A stretch of DNA of 64,000 nt from Amycolatopsis acididurans (GCF_012328925.1 NZ_JAAXLS010000012.1:1-64000), one strand, 5' to 3'. Positions 50,441-59,900 are shown, numbered from the stretch's first letter. Notes: generated by a model from the sequence alone, not told the origin. Made by a program: numbers and translations.

Positions 50441-51220
50441 CTACACGCGTTCGGCCGGAATATCCGCGTACAGCTCGCGCAGGCGTTGCACGGCTGGGTG
50501 GTCAGTGGGCCACTCCCGATCGTCAATCGAGGCGATGGGGCGCACCCCGGTGGCCGCGTTCGTGCCGAACGCCGCATCGACGCCGGCGAGGTCGGAGAGG
50601 GTGAGTGGCTTCGACGTCACGGGTTCGTCGAGCTCTTGGTTTATCAACGTCATGGTTACTCCGGCGAGGTATTCCGCCCGAGGCCACACGATCTCATCGT
50701 CGCGCACAAAACCGATATTGGATGTCGCGATTTCGGATATGGTGCCGTCCGGGTTCAAGAAAAGCACGTCGTCGAATCCATCACGCTGCGCGGCTCGCCT
50801 TCTCTGGAGTGCGCCGAATAGGCTGATGTGCTTCACCGCGGGGATTTCGCGTTGGTAAGACACAGCCTGCAGGCGCCAGGGCGCAGGTAGGCCCTCGCCA
50901 GCCGCACGCGTGGTGACCAAGACCCGAGGATTCGCGTCGTTGCCGATCGTGCCGAGGTCGAGCGCCGGGTCATAGATCGTCACTCGCACGACCGTCCGCT
51001 GGTCGTCTCCGGCCAGGGCATGGCGCACGTAGTCGCGTACCCGCTGCGCGTCCAGCTCAGTGTTGAAGAGGTAGCGGCAGTCCCGGGTCAGTCGCTGGAG
51101 GTGCAGCGACAGGCCGCGCACCTTGCCGGACTCGACGAGCATCGACGTGAAGTGGCCGTAGTTGGTCAGGGCCAGCGCCTTGATCTGCTCGATTGTGGGA
51201 GGGACGCCATTCAGTTCCAT
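50441..51220 (-). CDS. class IV aminotransferase (PLP fold type IV)
   Basis: The 259-residue enzyme starts at ATG 51220. It shows RDYVRHALAGDDQRTVVRVTIYD, the Lys segment AVKHISLFGALQRRR (Schiff-base Lys), DVLFLNPDGTISEIATSNIGFV and AGVTMTLINQEL, as in branched-chain aminotransferases, D-amino-acid aminotransferase and aminodeoxychorismate lyase. The exact reaction is not predictable. On this element it follows an HTH-FGE gene on the same strand, which could be its regulator. Confidence 0.8.
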   Translation of the reverse strand: MELNGVPPTIEQIKALALTNYGHFTSMLVESGKVRGLSLHLQRLTRDCRYLFNTELDAQRVRDYVRHALAGDDQRTVVRVTIYDPALDLGTIGNDANPRVLVTTRAAGEGLPAPWRLQAVSYQREIPAVKHISLFGALQRRRAAQRDGFDDVLFLNPDGTISEIATSNIGFVRDDEIVWPRAEYLAGVTMTLINQELDEPVTSKPLTLSDLAGVDAAFGTNAATGVRPIASIDDREWPTDHPAVQRLRELYADIPAERV

Positions 51221-51269
51221 TGGGCCAGCTTCGCACTTTCCAGGTCCGGTGTGCACCTCGGGGGCGCGC

Positions 51270-51346
51270 AAGTTCAGTGAAAGTTCAGGGGTGCTGGTTC
51301 GGTGAAAGTTCAGCGGTGGGGCGCTGGTCGGACAGTTCTCGGGAAC
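51270..51346. promoter_or_regulatory. direct AAGTTCAG repeats and a GTTC-N4-GAAC dyad
   Basis: AAGTTCAG stands at 51270; the longer GTGAAAGTTCAG occurs at 51277-51288 and 51302-51313, spaced 25 bases. A palindrome GTTCTCGGGAAC lies at 51335-51346. This 205-bp divergent region separates the aminotransferase from the membrane peptide. The spacing of the two longer copies suggests binding on one face of the helix. Confidence 0.5.
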
Positions 51347-51425
51347 GATTTTCCGGGGGAACCTGGATTCATGAGCAAAACGGGTACAACCCGCCGATTG
51401 AGTAGCCCGAGGCATGGAGGACGTC

Positions 51426-51623
51426 ATGGCGAGAAATGCAATTCCAACCGCGTACCGGCCCAGGCTCTGGCCCAAGGTCGTATCCGGTTTGGTGATGGCG
51501 CTGCTGCTCCTGCTCGCCGTGAGGAATCCAGTCGAGGCGGCGCATTGGCTCCGCGCCACAGCTCAGGGCCTGGCGACGATGGTGGACGGAATCGCGGAGT
51601 TCACCCGCAAGCTGAACGGGTAG
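51426..51623 (+). CDS. small single-TM protein
   Basis: The 65-residue protein starts at ATG 51426, five bases after GGAGG, a strong ribosome site. It has a basic N-terminus (MARNAIPTAYRPRLWPK), one TM segment (VVSGLVMALLLLLAV) and an amphipathic C-terminal helix (HWLRATAQGLATMVDGIAEF). Function is unknown; small membrane proteins near transfer genes can be entry-exclusion or toxin-like factors. Confidence 0.65.
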   Translation: MARNAIPTAYRPRLWPKVVSGLVMALLLLLAVRNPVEAAHWLRATAQGLATMVDGIAEFTRKLNG

Positions 51624-51643
51624 GTGGCTCGGCGTTCGCTCCG

Positions 51644-51997
51644 TCAGTCCCCGGCCTCAAGTGCGGCGAGCCGCTCTTTGATCGACTCGATTTCGCGCCG
51701 AAGGTCGCTGACCGTTTCTGCCATGTCCTGGTCCGCCGGCCGCCGTTCAGGCCGTTCGTCGGCACGGTGGCGAACGTAGGAGCCCTTGCCCTGACGGGTC
51801 ACGATCAGCCCGGCGGCGCGCAGTTCACTCAAGGCGCGCTTGGCGGTCTCGATGGCCACTCCGTACTCGCTCGCCAGCTCGCGGTGCGTGGGCAGCTGTT
51901 CGCCCGGGGCGCGGTCGCCGCTTTCGATTGCCGCGGCCAACCGATCGGCGAGCTGGCGATACGACGGCCGGGCGTCGTCGGGGTCGAGCGCGCTCAT
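51644..51997 (-). CDS. GntR-family repressor (KorSA-like)
   Basis: The 117-residue protein has a winged-helix domain at about 10-75: PSYRQLADRLAAAIESGD, PGEQLPTHRELASEYGVAIE and ALSELRAAGLIVTRQGKGSY. A C-terminal coiled coil (ETVSDLRREIESIKERLAAL) follows in place of an effector domain. Actinomycete integrative elements typically use such short GntR (Kor) proteins to hold transfer genes off. The palindrome at 52061 is its presumed operator. Confidence 0.85.
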   Translation of the reverse strand: MSALDPDDARPSYRQLADRLAAAIESGDRAPGEQLPTHRELASEYGVAIETAKRALSELRAAGLIVTRQGKGSYVRHRADERPERRPADQDMAETVSDLRREIESIKERLAALEAGD

Positions 51998-52051
51998 GAC
52001 GCACAGCATACGAGCTGTGTCAGCTCGGACGGCTTCGCTGGCACGCCATCC

Positions 52052-52082
52052 TTGTCCGAACTATCTAAGACGTCTAAGATAG
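52052..52082 (+). promoter_or_regulatory. promoter of transfer operon with GntR-type operator
   Basis: TTGTCC (52052) and TAAGAT (52075) stand 17 bases apart. A 22-bp near-perfect palindrome at 52061-52082, whose outer arms are CTATCT and AGATAG and whose centre is GACGTC, covers the spacer and the -10. It also contains two direct TCTAAGA copies. Repressor binding here would block transcription of the genes from 52193 onwards. Confidence 0.65.
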
Positions 52083-52192
52083 CTATGTACGCACGTTTGT
52101 CGGTTGTCTCGCATCCGAGGTGGCGACAGCAAGAAGCCCCGACCGGTGTTCCAGCACCAGCCGGGGCGCACATCGAAACCGTGGGAGTAACG

Positions 52193-52441
52193 ATGCAGAT
52201 TGAGCGTACCCGGCTGTACCGGGTTCGAACCGTCGCCGAGAGCTTCGACGTCTCGGTAGCCACGATCTACCGGGCCGTCGAGTCGGGGGCCCTCCGGGCT
52301 ATCCGGCTCGGCAAGGGCAAGGGTGCTGTCCGGATTCCTGGCGACGCGATCGAGGAGTACCTCACGGCGTGCCAGTCGGCCGCGGTGACCCGCGAAGGCC
52401 ACCGGGAACTCGACGAGGTCGCGGCTGGGGGTGCGGCCTGA
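52193..52441 (+). CDS. small HTH protein (MerR/excisionase-like)
   Basis: The 82-residue protein starts at ATG 52193 after GGGAG. The HTH YRVRTVAESFDVSVATIYRAVESG is followed by a wing LRAIRLGKGKGAVRIPGDAI, as in excisionase-type DNA-binding proteins. It overlaps the coupling ATPase start in TGATG, so it probably helps control transfer instead of excision; another Xis is encoded at 63382. Confidence 0.8.
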   Translation: MQIERTRLYRVRTVAESFDVSVATIYRAVESGALRAIRLGKGKGAVRIPGDAIEEYLTACQSAAVTREGHRELDEVAAGGAA

Positions 52442-54531
52442 TGAGGACGTTCGGTGCCGCCCTGGTGGCGACGGTGTTGATTTTCCTGGGTGCGGCCTTG
52501 TCGGGCTGGCACGTGAAGGTGGCGGTGATCTGGCCGTGGTTCGTGGTCGCGGGTGTCGCGGCCGCGGCGTTCGGCCTGGCGGAACTGGTCAAGGGCAACG
52601 TCGCCCGGTTCGCCACGGTGTCGGCCGGTGTGGTGGGCCTGTCGATCTGGTTCGCGGGCTGGGTGCCGGAGGAGACCCCGGGTTATGGGGTGTGGCTGTG
52701 GGGCCTGTTCCTCGGTGGCCCGGTCCTGCTGTTCACGGTCGCCTTGGGTCTACGGGGGCGGGGCGGTTCGCGAGGCCTGTTGGGTCGGTGGTCGCGCAGG
52801 TCGCGTCGGAACGGTGGGGTTGCTTCGCGCTGGCAGATCTGGCGGGTGGCGTCCAAACACGCGATGCGCCGCAAGGCGAAGGTCCTCAAGCCCAGCTTGC
52901 GAAAGGCGATGTGGTGGACGCGGCGCCGGACGCCGGTGCTGGCCTACGCCACGCCGGTGGCCCGGGTGGGTTGGCAGCGGATCTGGTCGCCGGTGGAGGA
53001 CGTGACGCTGCGCTTCGGCGGCCCGCGGTCGGGCAAGACCGGTGAGCTGGCCTGCCGGATCCTGGACGCGCCGGGCGCAGTCATCGCCACCAGCACCCGC
53101 ACGGACCTGATGGGATTGACCGCCACACTGCGCGCGCAGCGCGGTCCGGTGCGGATCTTCAACCCGTCGGGGTTGGGCAAGCGGCCGTCAACGATCACGT
53201 TCGACCCGCTGACCGGGTGTGAGAACCCGGTCACCGCCACGTACCGGGCGAACGACCTGCTGCCGGGTGAGGGCGGCAGCGAGGAGCGGGAGCACTGGGT
53301 GTCCCAGGCCCGCCGCGCGCTGGCGACACTGATGCACGCCGCCGCCCTGGACGGGCTGTCGATGGCCGATGTCGCGGAGTGGGTGGCGAACCCGGAGCGC
53401 GCGGCCGATGAGGTGCTGAAGTTGCTGCGCCGGTCGCCGGAGCCGATGTTCGTCTCGATCGCAGAGCAGTTCCTGACCACCAACGACCGCACCCGCTCGT
53501 CGATCACGACGACGATCATGCCCGCGCTCGGGTGGCTGACCGACCCGACCGCGAAGGCCGCCGCCACCGGCGGCAGCTTCGACGTCGCCGAACTGCTCGA
53601 ATCTCATGCCACGGTGTACATGCTGGGCGCGGAGGAGAGTCACACCGCACCGCTGGTGGCGGCGTTGACCGGGCATATCGCGCGGGAGGCCCGCCGCATC
53701 GCCGAGGAATCCCCAGGTGGCCGGCTGGACCCGGCGCTGACCCTGGTCCTGGACGAGGCGGCCCTGGTGTGTCCGATTCCGTTGCCGGACTGGACCGCGG
53801 ACATGGGTGGCCGCAACGTGACCATCCACATCGGAGCCCAGTCGCGAGCGCAGCTGCGCAAGCGGTGGGGTGACACCGGGTGCGGCGCGATCATGACGAA
53901 CTCGGCCACGTTGCTGATCCTGGCCGGCGCCCGGGACGCGGATGACCTGCAGGCGTATTCGACACTGACGGCGGACCGGCACGAGCTGGTCGAGTCCGAG
54001 GACGCCGACGGCAACGTGACCGGGCGGACTCCGCAGCGGGTGCCGGTGCTGTCCCCGGGGGAGATCTCGCAGCTGCCGGAGTTGCACGCGGTGATCGTGC
54101 GGCGGGGGATGCCCGCGGCGATCGGGCGGCTGCAGATGGCGTGGAAACGCCGCGATGTGAAGGCCGCCGAGCGCCGCGAGCGGTGGGCCGAGTTCGCGCA
54201 GCGGTGGGAGACCCGCCGCGAGGAGTGGGCGATCCGGTTCGGCGCGTGCGTCGACCTGCTGGCTGACCGGGCAGACCGGTGGATGGCTCGCGCCGAGGCC
54301 TGGCACGCCGCGCGGAAGGCCGCCCGTGCCGAGGTGCCAGTGCTGGTGCAGGACCGCACCGAGACGGTATGGGCCGAGGTGATCCGTCTCGACGAGCCCG
54401 AGTGGGGTGCCGTCCGGCGGGGCGACGCTCCGGCCGAGGAGCCGCTGGCCGCGCTGGACGCCGAGTTGGAGGCCGACCTGGGCCAGTGGAGCGACGCCGA
54501 GACCGGCGACGAGCGCGGCGAGGGGCGGTGA
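52441..54531 (+). CDS. TraD/VirD4-like coupling ATPase
   Basis: The 696-residue protein starts at ATG 52441. Four N-terminal hydrophobic segments (about 3-115) anchor it. The motor domain has Walker A FGGPRSGKTGE (residues about 192-201) and Walker B LTLVLDEAAL near 440, with IMTNSATLLILAGARD further on, matching TraM-recognition domains of T4CPs. It should bring the relaxase-DNA complex to the transfer channel. It is not the FtsK-like TraB of typical actinomycete elements, which move double-stranded DNA. Confidence 0.87.
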   Translation: MRTFGAALVATVLIFLGAALSGWHVKVAVIWPWFVVAGVAAAAFGLAELVKGNVARFATVSAGVVGLSIWFAGWVPEETPGYGVWLWGLFLGGPVLLFTVALGLRGRGGSRGLLGRWSRRSRRNGGVASRWQIWRVASKHAMRRKAKVLKPSLRKAMWWTRRRTPVLAYATPVARVGWQRIWSPVEDVTLRFGGPRSGKTGELACRILDAPGAVIATSTRTDLMGLTATLRAQRGPVRIFNPSGLGKRPSTITFDPLTGCENPVTATYRANDLLPGEGGSEEREHWVSQARRALATLMHAAALDGLSMADVAEWVANPERAADEVLKLLRRSPEPMFVSIAEQFLTTNDRTRSSITTTIMPALGWLTDPTAKAAATGGSFDVAELLESHATVYMLGAEESHTAPLVAALTGHIAREARRIAEESPGGRLDPALTLVLDEAALVCPIPLPDWTADMGGRNVTIHIGAQSRAQLRKRWGDTGCGAIMTNSATLLILAGARDADDLQAYSTLTADRHELVESEDADGNVTGRTPQRVPVLSPGEISQLPELHAVIVRRGMPAAIGRLQMAWKRRDVKAAERRERWAEFAQRWETRREEWAIRFGACVDLLADRADRWMARAEAWHAARKAARAEVPVLVQDRTETVWAEVIRLDEPEWGAVRRGDAPAEEPLAALDAELEADLGQWSDAETGDERGEGR

Positions 54532-54902
54532 CCGTGATGCGGATGGATCTTCCCGTGCTGATCGGCTCCGGCCACACCGTCGCGAGCTTCTACTACGAGT
54601 CGGCCGACCCGTACGCGGTGACGCTGCGCGTGATCGACGGTGCCGGGCCGGTGCAGTGGGTGTTCGCCCGGGACCTGTTCGCCGAGGCTCTCGACGACGG
54701 GCGGGCCGGTGTCGGCGATGTCGCGGTGACGGTCCGCGGTGATCTGGTGGTGCTGGGGTTGTCCAGCCCGCACGGGACGGGCACCGCGGTTTTCCGCCGC
54801 GCCGACGTCGCCACCTTCATGGCCAGCACCCACGAGATCGTGCGGCCGGGCAGCGAGTCCGTCTGGCTGGACTGGTCAGACGTGCCGGGGGTGAACCGCT
54901 GA
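54528..54902 (+). CDS. SsgA-like protein
   Basis: The 124-residue protein starts at GTG 54528 (ATG 54537 in frame) and overlaps the coupling ATPase stop. SADPYAVTLRVIDGAG, QWVFARDLFAEALDD, VVLGLSSPHGTG and TFMASTHEIVRPGSE are clear SsgA-family motifs. SsgA-like proteins steer division and peptidoglycan sites in sporulating actinomycetes. Here, in a transfer operon, it may help position transfer at septa or the cell pole. Confidence 0.82.
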   Translation: MTVMRMDLPVLIGSGHTVASFYYESADPYAVTLRVIDGAGPVQWVFARDLFAEALDDGRAGVGDVAVTVRGDLVVLGLSSPHGTGTAVFRRADVATFMASTHEIVRPGSESVWLDWSDVPGVNR

Positions 54903-55039
54903 TGGTCTGCCCGAATGGACACGGCGACTGGTTCGGCTCGTGCGGGATCTGCACGTGCCGGGTGTGCGGCGCGCAGTGGCGGCCCGCCCTCTCGCTCATC
55001 GTTCTCGACCTCGCCCTGTCCGACGGAGGTGTCGCATGA
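54902..55039 (+). CDS. 45-residue Cys-rich protein
   Basis: The tiny gene lies in perfect TGATG and ATGA overlaps with its two neighbours, which supports it strongly. The N-terminal half, MVCPNGHGDWFGSCGICTCR, then VCGAQW, contains five Cys and one His that can form a small zinc knuckle. The rest is hydrophobic (LSLIVLDLALS). Function is unknown; similar short Cys-rich proteins are common in actinomycete plasmid transfer operons. Confidence 0.7.
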   Translation: MVCPNGHGDWFGSCGICTCRVCGAQWRPALSLIVLDLALSDGGVA

Positions 55040-55863
55040 GCAGCACCAAAGACCTGAAGGAATGTGTCCTGTGTGGACGTCGCGGGGTGCAGGGGTTCAC
55101 GGCTGCCGATGCGCTGACTTGGCGCTGTGCCAACCAGATTGCCTGCCAGCGCCGCCTGAACGAGGCGGAGCAGGACCGCCCGCACACACCGGATGCGTCC
55201 CAGCCCGAAACGGGGACGGCGAATGCGGCGGTGGCGGGCATGGCCCGCGAGATCGAGGGACTACGCAAAGCTGTCGCGGCTCTGCCACCGCTGTCCATGC
55301 GGGTCGAGGACCTGGCGCGGGTAGTGCAGGACCTCGCGGCGAAACTCGCCGAGAGCCCGGCCGAGGGCAACCCGGCCCTGTCCTGGCTCGCGTTGCCCGC
55401 CGACCCGGAGATGACGCGGGAGGTGCTGGACGGGCTGTGCCGGTGGCTGGCCGAGGTGTTCCTGCGCTACCCCGACGGGGCCGGGGCGCTGCCGGAGTGC
55501 TGGCTGTGGCACCCGGACGTGGTCGAGGAACTGCTGTGGCTGATGCGCACCTGGCTCGCCGCCTACGAGGACGCCGACGCGTCCGCGTTGCGGGCTGGGG
55601 ACTGGCACGACCGGTACCGGCCGGGCGTGGTCAAGCGGATCAAGACCGCGACGGGCAGCTGCTCGCTGGAAAACCACCTGGCGGGCGGCAGCCATCACCG
55701 ACCAGCGCCGGCCGTACCGCTGACCGAGGCCGCCGAGCGCATGGCCGCGTGGTGGTCGACCGCGCGCGGTGACGCCGCGCCGGAGCCCACACCAGAACAC
55801 CTGCAGGCGGCGCGCGATGTCGATGCGCAGCAGCGCCGCACCGGAATGGGGGGACGTCGATGA
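55036..55863 (+). CDS. hypothetical protein with N-terminal Cys motif, 275 residues
   Basis: The start ATG 55036 overlaps the previous stop. ECVLCGRRGVQGF...WRCANQIACQRR at residues about 9-40 looks like a zinc-binding pair. The middle is coiled coil (REIEGLRKAVAALPPLS), and a C-terminal helical domain includes WLWHPDVVEELLWLMRTWLAAYED and ENHLAGGSHHRPAPAVPL. It probably belongs to the transfer or replication machinery by position; no family is recognised. Confidence 0.6.
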   Translation: MSSTKDLKECVLCGRRGVQGFTAADALTWRCANQIACQRRLNEAEQDRPHTPDASQPETGTANAAVAGMAREIEGLRKAVAALPPLSMRVEDLARVVQDLAAKLAESPAEGNPALSWLALPADPEMTREVLDGLCRWLAEVFLRYPDGAGALPECWLWHPDVVEELLWLMRTWLAAYEDADASALRAGDWHDRYRPGVVKRIKTATGSCSLENHLAGGSHHRPAPAVPLTEAAERMAAWWSTARGDAAPEPTPEHLQAARDVDAQQRRTGMGGRR

Positions 55864-56756
55864 GCAGGCAAGGAAAGTCCTCGGCCGCACTGCTGGCGGC
55901 CGGTCTGGTGGTCGCGTTCGGCGCGGCCGCGGCCACGGCGCACGGCCTGTTCGAGGTCGCCGCCGCCTCCGGCGTGCCAGCCGCGATCGCGTGGATCTAC
56001 CCGCTGATCACGGACGGCCTGGCGATCGTCGCGTACGCGGCCACGTCGCGACTCGACGCCGCAGGCCGCCGGTACGCGTGGGCCGTGGTGATCCTCGCCG
56101 CCGGGCTCTCCGGTGTCGCGCAAGCGGTGTTCCTGGCTGGTGGCATCGGCGCCTCCGGTGCAGCGGCGCGGCCGGTGCCGGAGCTGTTGCGGTTCGGTGT
56201 CGGGGCGTGGCCCGCCGTCGCGGCGGCCATCGTGGCGCACCTGCTGTTCATGCTCGCCACCGACCACCGGACGAATCAGACCGGAGACGAGGAGGCGAAC
56301 GGCGTCGGCGGTGCGGCAACGACGGCCACGCCCGTCGCGCCGTCCACTCCGGCCGTCGTCCCGGAGCGTGTTCAGCGTCCAGCCGTTCAACCGGTGCCCG
56401 TTCAGCCGAGCCCTGTTCAGGCGGCAGCGTTGAACGCGGCTGTACCACCGGAGGCGGCTGAACGTACAGCCGAGCTACCGGCGCTGGTACAGCGCGAGGA
56501 GCCGACGGACAGCGGCGCGCATGCGGATGGGCCGCGACGTCCAGTCAGCACTCCGGCGTCGCCGAAGCGGGACCGGGCGCTGCGCGAGGCCCGCAAGCAC
56601 CTGGCGCTGCACGGAGTCTTGCCGACCGTGGATCAGCTCATGCAGCTCGCCGAAGTCTCCCGAGGCACCGCAGGCACCGCCCTGCAAGAACTCCGCGAAC
56701 AACCCGCAGCACTCCACCTCATCACCGAAGCCAGCACCAGCAAGGCCAACTCATGA
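55860..56756 (+). CDS. Spd-like DUF2637 membrane protein with C-terminal HTH
   Basis: The 298-residue protein starts at ATG 55860 in the previous stop. Four TM segments (about 8-30, 40-60, 72-95, 115-135) carry the DUF2637 pattern AAATAHGLFEVAAASGVPAA and WIYPLITDGLAIVAYAATS. A Pro/Val-rich linker follows. The C-terminus (LALHGVLPTVDQLMQLAEVS, RGTAGTALQELRE) is HTH-like. Proteins like this (SpdB) spread plasmids along mycelium in Streptomyces. Confidence 0.78.
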   Translation: MSRQGKSSAALLAAGLVVAFGAAAATAHGLFEVAAASGVPAAIAWIYPLITDGLAIVAYAATSRLDAAGRRYAWAVVILAAGLSGVAQAVFLAGGIGASGAAARPVPELLRFGVGAWPAVAAAIVAHLLFMLATDHRTNQTGDEEANGVGGAATTATPVAPSTPAVVPERVQRPAVQPVPVQPSPVQAAALNAAVPPEAAERTAELPALVQREEPTDSGAHADGPRRPVSTPASPKRDRALREARKHLALHGVLPTVDQLMQLAEVSRGTAGTALQELREQPAALHLITEASTSKANS

Positions 56757-56983
56757 CCACCACCAAGATCGCCACGACATCACCACTCAGTAAGCCAACT
56801 CAGAAGTCCAAGACCACCATCAGCAACTCACCCAGCAACGACTCATCAAGCCAAAAAGAAGATGCACACCTATGCATCACGATCCGATGGGCCGGTGCGC
56901 CGTGGCCGGCGCCCGGGAACTCAGCGGCCGTTGTTGATCTTCAAGAAGCTGAGTTGATCTTGTCTGGGGGCGCGAAATGCTGA
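56753..56983 (+). CDS. doubtful 76-residue frame before the relaxase
   Basis: ATG 56753 overlaps the previous stop and the frame runs to 56983, seven bases into the relaxase gene. Composition is Thr/Ser/Lys-rich and third-position GC is low, which is unlike the neighbours. It could be a linker RNA, not protein. I mention it because the overlap pattern is that of the operon. Confidence 0.3.
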   Translation: MTTTKIATTSPLSKPTQKSKTTISNSPSNDSSSQKEDAHLCITIRWAGAPWPAPGNSAAVVDLQEAELILSGGAKC

Positions 56984-59900
56984 CCGTGGCGAATGGTTAC
57001 TCGGTCTCCTACCTCACCGACGAGGTCGCGAAGGGCCGGGAGAACTACTACACCGACGCCGTCGCAGCGGGGGAGCCGCCGGGCCGCTGGTACGGCGGCG
57101 GCGCCGAGAAACTCGGGCTCGTCGGGCTGGTCGACGAGCAGGACATGCGCGCGGTCTACGAGCAGTTCCTCGACCCACGCGACGAGGCGTTCAACGACCC
57201 GAGCCGCTGGGGCGAGGCGTCCACTCTCGGCCACACCGGCCGGAAATATCCGACGGAGGACGAACTGTACGCGGCGGCGTTGGACGCCGAGCCGCACGCG
57301 ACGCCTGAACGCCGGGAGGAACTCCGATTGGACGCGGGCAGGCGGGCCCGCAAGAACGTCGCGTTTTTGGACGCCACGTTCAGCGTCCAAAAGTCGGTGA
57401 CCGTACTGCACACCGCGTTCGAGGCGCAGCGGGTGAAGGCTGAACGAACCGCTGAACGGCTGACCGAGGCACTGGCCACCGCGACCGCCGCCGACCCGAG
57501 CGAGCTGGCCGCGTTGGCGCGGCAGCGGGACGACGCGACCGCGGCGGCGGATTCGTGGCGGGCGCACCGGGACGCGGTCGAGGACGCGATCTGGGCAGGG
57601 AACCGGGCGGCGCTGGATTACCTGTCCGAGCACGCCGGCTACTCCCGCGTGGGGCACCACGGCGGCGCCGCTGGCCGGTTCATCGACGCACACGACCTTG
57701 TCGTGGCGAGCTTCTTTCAGCACGACTCGCGCAATCACGACCCGCAGCTGCACATCCACAACGCGATCCTCAACCGCGTCGAGGGCAGCGACGGCCAGTG
57801 GCGCACGCTGGACGGCCGCGCCTTGTACCTGCATCGCGGTGCTGCCGCCGCAATCGGGGAGCGCACCACGGAGGAGCACCTCGCCCGGGCCCTGGGGGTG
57901 CGGTTCGCGTCGCGCCCGGACGGCAAGGCCCGCGAGGTGGTGGGGATTTCGCCGCAGGTCATGGAGCTGTTCAGCTCACGGCGCCGAGCGATCACACGCA
58001 AGACCGCGACGCTGGTCGAGGCGTTCGAGGCGAAGTTCGGCCGCGAGCCGAACTCGCTGGAGCTGGACCGGCTGCAGCGGCAGGCCACCTTCGCCACCCG
58101 CAAGGCCAAGACCCACGACGGGGAAACCGCCGCGGCCCGGCTGGAGCGCTGGGACCGGGAGTTGCGTGCGGAGGTCGCCGACGGACTCGCCGGCGTTGCC
58201 CGCGACGTGCTGGCCCTTTCGCACGAGCAGCGCGAGGCGCCCGAATGGTCACCGGAGGTGGTGCTGAAGACGGCCTTGGCCGATGTCCAGTCCACCAAAG
58301 CCGGGTGGACGGCGCCGGATCTCACCCGCGCGATCAGCGCCGCCCTGCCCGACCACCTCGGCGACCTCGACGGCGCCCAGCTCACACAGCTGCTGGACAG
58401 CCTGACCGCCGAGGGCGTGAAGCTCGCGACGCCGCTGGCCACCGACCGGCCCGGGGTCGCCGTGCTGCCGGACGCGCTGAAGCTGGCCAACGGCCAATCC
58501 GTGTATGAGGCGCCGGGCCGGAAGCTCTACGCCACACCCGAGCACGTGCACACCGAGCGCGCGCTCGCGGCGTCGACGGCTCGGGGCGGGGCTCCCGCGC
58601 TCGACGTGTCCGCGGTAGACGGGTTCGTAGCCGCCCTCGCGGACGCGAACGTGGTGCTTGGCGCCGACCAGGCCGCTGCGGTGCGCGGCGTGCTCACGTC
58701 CGGCGCGGCCGTCGAGTGCCTGGTGGGGCCGGCGGGCACCGGAAAGTCCTTTGTGGTCGGAGCCTTGGCGAAGGCGTGGGAAGACCCGGACCTGTGGAAC
58801 GGCGCGCCGCGCCGGGTGGTGGGGCTGGCCTCCAGCCAGGTCGCCACCGACGTCCTCGCCGGAGAACGCCTGACCGCGCGCAACATCGCGCGGTGGCTGC
58901 ACGCCCAAGCCAAGCTCGCCGAGGGCAGCACCCACCCTGAGCACGCCGCGTGGCGGCTGAACCCCGGTGACCTGGTGGTGGTCGACGAGTCGGCGATGGC
59001 CAACACTGCCGATCTGGCACGGATTCACCACCACGTTCGCGAAGCGGGCGCGAAGCTGCTGTTGACCGGTGACCACCGTCAGCTCGCCGCGGTCGGGGCG
59101 GGCGGCGGCATGGAACTGATGGCCGGCGCCGGAGCCGCGTACGAGCTGACCGAGGTCCGCCGCTTCGCCGCGGATTGGGAACGCGGCGCGTCGTTGCGGC
59201 TGCGGGACGGCGATCAGACCGTGCTCGGCGACTACCACAAGCATGGCCGGATCCTCGACGCCGGAACGCGCGAGCAGGCCGAGACCACGGCCGGGAAGGC
59301 ATGGCTGGCCGACACCCTCGCTGGCAAGCACTCGATCCTGATCGTGGACACCAACGAGCAGGCCGCGCACCTGTGCGCCGAGCTGCGTAACGACCTCATC
59401 CGGCTCGGCCACGTCGCCGAGGACGGGGTGCCGCTGGGGTTGCAGGGCACCTACGCCGGGGTCGGCGACCTCATCCAGGCCCGCCGTAATGGCTGGGACC
59501 TCGCCGGATTCGAGGGCAACCGTGAGGTGCCGATCAACCGTAAGCAATACCGCGTCCTAGACACCCGCGACGACGGCGGCCTGGTCGTGGCCCGGGTCTT
59601 GGGCCGCGAGGACGGGATCGGCGAGGTGCTCGGCGAGCGCATCACGCTGCCCGGCGCCTACGTGGGTGAGCACGTGGCGCTCGGGTACGCGTCGACCGTC
59701 CACAGTGCACAAGGCTTGACGGTTGATACGAGCCACGCCGTGGTGACCGAGTCCACCGGGCAGGAAGCGCTCTATGTCGGGCTCACCCGCGGCCGGCACG
59801 GCAACACCGCCCACGTGACCACGTTGAGCGTGCCGAACGACGCGCCTGAGGGCGCCGCCCTGGAGGCGGTGCACAAGACCCCTGCCGCGGTGCTGGCCAC

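Noticed and set aside
56753..56983. A 76-residue protein between the Spd-like gene and the relaxase
   Set aside because: Third-position GC is low and the composition is unlike the neighbours. Kept only as a low-confidence entry because of its ATGA overlap.
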